From CAZTGZ01 sp044339595 (GTDB lineage Bacteria; Bacteroidota; Bacteroidia; NS11-12g; UBA9320), in the NCBI GenBank assembly GCA_044339595.1, contig JBIIVF010000020.1:1-24109 (forward strand): a DNA stretch of 24,109 nt. The letters run 5' to 3'. Positions within the stretch are counted from its first letter, which is position 1; each line of letters starts with the position of its first letter. Made by a program: the position numbers and the translations under genes. Below, piece after piece: positions 21,764 to 24,109 of this stretch. The notes under the pieces were generated by a model, which worked only from the letters and a program-made list of their open reading frames with translations, made no database searches and was not told the origin of the DNA.

Positions 21764-22477
21764 TTATTTATTATCTCTTCTTCTTCTCGTGGTTCTCTTT
21801 CTATCCGGCTTGGCATCACTTCCTTGACCGAGATTTATACTCAAGTCGCGTTTTCCGTAAACCTCACCTCTGAATATCCATACCTTCACTCCTATTTTTC
21901 CGTAAACGGTCAAAGCTTCACTCAAGGCATAGTCGATATCTGCTCTGAACGTATGCAAAGGAATTCTACCTTCTTTATACTGCTCAGTTCTTGCCATTTC
22001 CGCTCCGTTCAAACGACCCGAAACCATTACTTTGATTCCCTGGGCTCCCATTCTCATGGATGAAGCAATCGCCATCTTAATCGCTCTCTTAAAAGATACA
22101 CGACCTTCAATTTGTTGAGCGATGCTCTCTCCTACCAATTTGGCATCGAGTTCAGGTCTCTTTATTTCGAAGATGTTGATTTGAACATCCTTCTTGGTAA
22201 CTTTCTTAATTTCTTCCTTGATCTTATCCACCTCGGCGCCACCTTTACCAATAACGATACCCGGACGGGCTGTTTGAATGGTAATGATGATTCTCTTCAG
22301 GGTTCTTTCGATCACCACTTTAGAGATTCCACCCTTTGGAATACGAACGGCCAGGTATTTGCGAATTCTATCATCTTCGGCCAATTTCTCGGCGAAGTTG
22401 TTGCCTCCATACCAATTAGATTCCCAACCTCTTACGATTCCTAATCTAATGCCTATCGGGTTTACTTTCTGTCCCAT
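21764..22477 (-). CDS. rpsC: 30S ribosomal protein S3
   Basis: 237 residues. MGQKVNPIGIRLGIVRGWES is the expected start. The KH domain (about 40-110) has ARPGIVIGKGGAEVDKIKEE with the GxxG loop GKGG; the C-terminal domain has ISMRMGAQGIKVMVSGRLNG-like sequence (ASSMRMGAQGIKVMVSGRLN) and ARTEQYKEGRIPLHTFRADI. A short basic tail (KPDRKRTTRRRRDNK) ends it. S3 helps form the mRNA entry and helicase site. It follows rplV by 10 bases. Confidence 0.98.
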   Translation of the reverse strand: MGQKVNPIGIRLGIVRGWESNWYGGNNFAEKLAEDDRIRKYLAVRIPKGGISKVVIERTLKRIIITIQTARPGIVIGKGGAEVDKIKEEIKKVTKKDVQINIFEIKRPELDAKLVGESIAQQIEGRVSFKRAIKMAIASSMRMGAQGIKVMVSGRLNGAEMARTEQYKEGRIPLHTFRADIDYALSEALTVYGKIGVKVWIFRGEVYGKRDLSINLGQGSDAKPDRKRTTRRRRDNK

Positions 22478-22487
22478 TAATTCAATC

Positions 22488-22871
22488 TTATGCTTGGTTT
22501 TCTAATTGTTCTGAATCTTCGATGCTCAATACCGGGGTATCTACGATCAATGTCACGTGATTTGATCTTTTTCTGATTCTGTATCCACGTCCTTGAGGTG
22601 CAGGTCTCAGTCTTTTCAACACACGTCCCTGATTAACATAAACTTCTTTCACAAAAAGTTCACCTACATCAGCTCCATCTTCATTCTTTTGTTGCCAGTT
22701 GGCGATTGCCGACTTCAACAATTTCTCAATGTAAATGGCATAAGCAGGTTTTTGGTTGAATCTCAATGCGTTTAACGCATGGTCAACTCTTTTACCGCGG
22801 ATTTGATCTACCACCAGTCTCATTTTACGAGGAGACATCGGGCAATTATTCAATTTTGCTACAGCTTCCAT
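22488..22871 (-). CDS. rplV: 50S ribosomal protein L22
   Basis: 127 residues. The globular part has NCPMSPRKMRLVVDQIRGKR and IEKLLKSAIANWQQKNEDGA; the long beta hairpin (RLRPAPQGRGYRIRKRSNHV) reaches into the exit tunnel, where changes in other bacteria give macrolide resistance. A short acidic end (EDSEQLENQA) extends past the core. It follows rpsS by 6 bases. Confidence 0.98.
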   Translation of the reverse strand: MEAVAKLNNCPMSPRKMRLVVDQIRGKRVDHALNALRFNQKPAYAIYIEKLLKSAIANWQQKNEDGADVGELFVKEVYVNQGRVLKRLRPAPQGRGYRIRKRSNHVTLIVDTPVLSIEDSEQLENQA

Positions 22872-22877
22872 TTCTTA

Positions 22878-23135
22878 TTATTTAGAGTGGCCTTTGAATG
22901 TTCTGGTAGGTGCAAATTCTCCTAATTTGTGTCCAACCATATTTTCGGTCACATACACAGGGATAAATTTATTTCCGTTGTGAACGGCAATGGTGTGGCC
23001 AACGAAATCAGGTGTAATCAATGATCTTCTAGACCATGTCTTAATTACGTTCTTCTTATTGGCGTCATTCATTGCTGTCACTTTTCTGTCCAGCTTGAAA
23101 TCAACAAAGGGGCCTTTTTTTAGCGATCTTGCCAT
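22878..23135 (-). CDS. rpsS: 30S ribosomal protein S19
   Basis: 85 residues. MARSLKKGPFVDFKLDRKVT and IKTWSRRSLITPDFVGHTIA are hallmark segments, and HKLGEFAPTRTFKGHSK is the conserved end. S19 forms a head complex with S13 and lies near the A site. It is 6 bases after rplB and 6 before rplV. Confidence 0.98.
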   Translation of the reverse strand: MARSLKKGPFVDFKLDRKVTAMNDANKKNVIKTWSRRSLITPDFVGHTIAVHNGNKFIPVYVTENMVGHKLGEFAPTRTFKGHSK

Positions 23136-23141
23136 ATTACC

Positions 23142-23963
23142 TTATTTCTTTCTTCTTTCTAAAATTAAAGCTGATGAAGCTTTTTTACGACTTCTGGTCT
23201 TGAAACCTTTGGATGGAACACCCTTACGGTTACGAGCCTGACCTCCTTTTGAGCGGCCTTCACCTCCACCTTGTGGGTGATCAACCGGGTTCATCGCAGC
23301 AGGTCTAACTCTTGGTCTTCTTCCGAGCCACCTTGTTCTTCCTGCTTTACCTGATCTCTCTAAACTGTGATCCGGATTTGAAAGGGTACCAATCGTAGCT
23401 ATACAAGTGGTCAAGATCATTCTTGATTCACCGGATGGCATTTTCACGACTGCATATTTACCGTCTCTTGCCAATAATTGAGCACTTCCACCGGCGGTTC
23501 TGCATACTCTGCCACCTTGACCTGGTTTCATTTCAATATTGTGAATAATACTACCCAAAGGCATATCACTCAATGGCAATGCATTGCCCAATTCAGGCGC
23601 AATTCCACTTCCATTTTCAACGAATTGACCAACTTTCAAACCGTGAGGAGCAAGAATGTATCTTTTCTCACTATCTGAAAACTGAACCAAAGCGATGAAA
23701 CAGGTACGGTTCGGATCATATTCAAGGGAAAGCACTTCTGCTTTTCCTGCTTTATCTCTTTTAAAATCGATGATTCTGTACTTACGCTTGTGTCCTCCAC
23801 CAATATAGCGCATGGTCATTTTACCATCGTTGTTACGTCCACCTGATTTTTTAATCGGTGCAAGCAGTGATTTCTCAGGACCCTCTTTACTCAATCCTGA
23901 TAAATCTACGCTTATCTTAAAACGCTGTCCCGGGGTTACGGGTCTTAATCTCTTTACTGCCAT
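23142..23963 (-). CDS. rplB: 50S ribosomal protein L2
   Basis: 273 residues. KKSGGRNNDGKMTMRYIGGG and HKRKYRIIDFKRDKAGKAEV belong to the RNA-binding OB domain; HGLKVGQFVENG and VCRTAGGSAQLLARDGKYAV to the SH3-like domain. The C-terminal loop NPVDHPQGGGEG keeps H229, the residue tied to peptidyl transferase activity in E. coli, but the second His of the usual HPH is Q231. L2 is among the most conserved ribosomal proteins and is needed for subunit joining. It follows rplW by 3 bases. Confidence 0.98.
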   Translation of the reverse strand: MAVKRLRPVTPGQRFKISVDLSGLSKEGPEKSLLAPIKKSGGRNNDGKMTMRYIGGGHKRKYRIIDFKRDKAGKAEVLSLEYDPNRTCFIALVQFSDSEKRYILAPHGLKVGQFVENGSGIAPELGNALPLSDMPLGSIIHNIEMKPGQGGRVCRTAGGSAQLLARDGKYAVVKMPSGESRMILTTCIATIGTLSNPDHSLERSGKAGRTRWLGRRPRVRPAAMNPVDHPQGGGEGRSKGGQARNRKGVPSKGFKTRSRKKASSALILERRKK

Positions 23964-23966
23964 TTT

Positions 23967-24109
23967 TTAGATACTTTCAAAGTAATCAATTGATTGACCT
24001 TCCTTCAGCTTAATCACAGCTTTTTTGAAGTTTGGTTTTTTACCTGCTATTACACCCGCTTTGGTAAATCTGGTTTTCCGTTTACCCATGTAGAGCATGG
24101 TGCTGATTG
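23967..24109 (-). CDS. rplW: 50S ribosomal protein L23, C-terminal part (runs off the window)
   Basis: The last 47 codons before TAA (23969-23967). The sequence ISTMLYMGKRKTRFTKAG then GKKPNFKKAVIKLKEGQSID and YFESI matches the tail of L23, including the basic rRNA loop and final beta strand. L23 is the tunnel-exit protein that docks trigger factor and SRP. The start lies beyond base 24109. Its place directly before rplB is the standard S10-operon order. Confidence 0.93.
   Translation of the reverse strand, partial: ISTMLYMGKRKTRFTKAGVIAGKKPNFKKAVIKLKEGQSIDYFESI

Noticed and set aside
1..24109. tRNA, rRNA, CRISPR, insertion sequence or phage elements
   Set aside because: No cloverleaf-like or rRNA-like segment, no spaced repeat array, no transposase or integrase frame and no terminal inverted repeats with target duplications were seen.

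Overview
The window looks chromosomal and comes from a member of the Bacteroidota. Four things point there: promoters of the TTTG/TAnnTTTG type, almost no Shine-Dalgarno sequences ahead of the ribosomal protein genes, one secDF-type reading frame, and the family signatures of the efflux and ribosomal proteins. I cannot place it below phylum. I see no rRNA, tRNA, CRISPR array, insertion sequence or phage gene.

Layout: (1) 1-1578, minus strand: the 5' end of secDF with its own well-formed promoter, then an RCK potassium-channel regulator (ktrA-like) overlapping uridine kinase (udk) by 4 bases. (2) 1579-1690: a divergent control region with two -7 boxes and a long imperfect palindrome. (3) 1691-8218, plus strand: a four-gene efflux operon, TetR regulator, TolC-like outer-membrane channel, lipoprotein adaptor and RND pump, closed by a strong terminator at 8251-8288. 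(4) 8300-10363, plus strand: M42 aminopeptidase, an ArsC-like protein whose conserved N-terminal region has no ordinary start codon, and a CsaA-like tRNA-binding-domain protein. (5) 10364-12032: debris-like intergenic sequence, 4-hydroxyphenylpyruvate dioxygenase (hpd) on the minus strand, and a 370-base stretch with a start-less 88-codon open frame. (6) 12033-24109, minus strand: the S10-spc-alpha superoperon, from the 3' part of rplW to rplQ, ending in a strong terminator at 11985-12013.

The ribosomal block keeps the classical order: rplW-rplB-rpsS-rplV-rpsC-rplP-rpmC-rpsQ-rplN-rplX-rplE-rpsN-rpsH-rplF-rplR-rpsE-rpmD-rplO-secY-infA-rpmJ-rpsM-rpsK-rpsD-rpoA-rplQ. Gaps are mostly 1-26 bases. 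The one larger gap, 61 bases between secY and infA, holds a promoter-like box; adk and map are absent there. It supplies ribosomal proteins, the SecY channel, IF-1 and the RNA polymerase alpha subunit together.

I found no clearly new multi-gene system. The points most worth a second look are the ArsC-like gene without a start codon, -7 boxes so close to start codons that transcripts may be leaderless, a terminator hairpin overlapping the next gene's promoter, the candidate TetR operator, the start-less open frame beside hpd, and the altered proton-relay residues in the RND pump.
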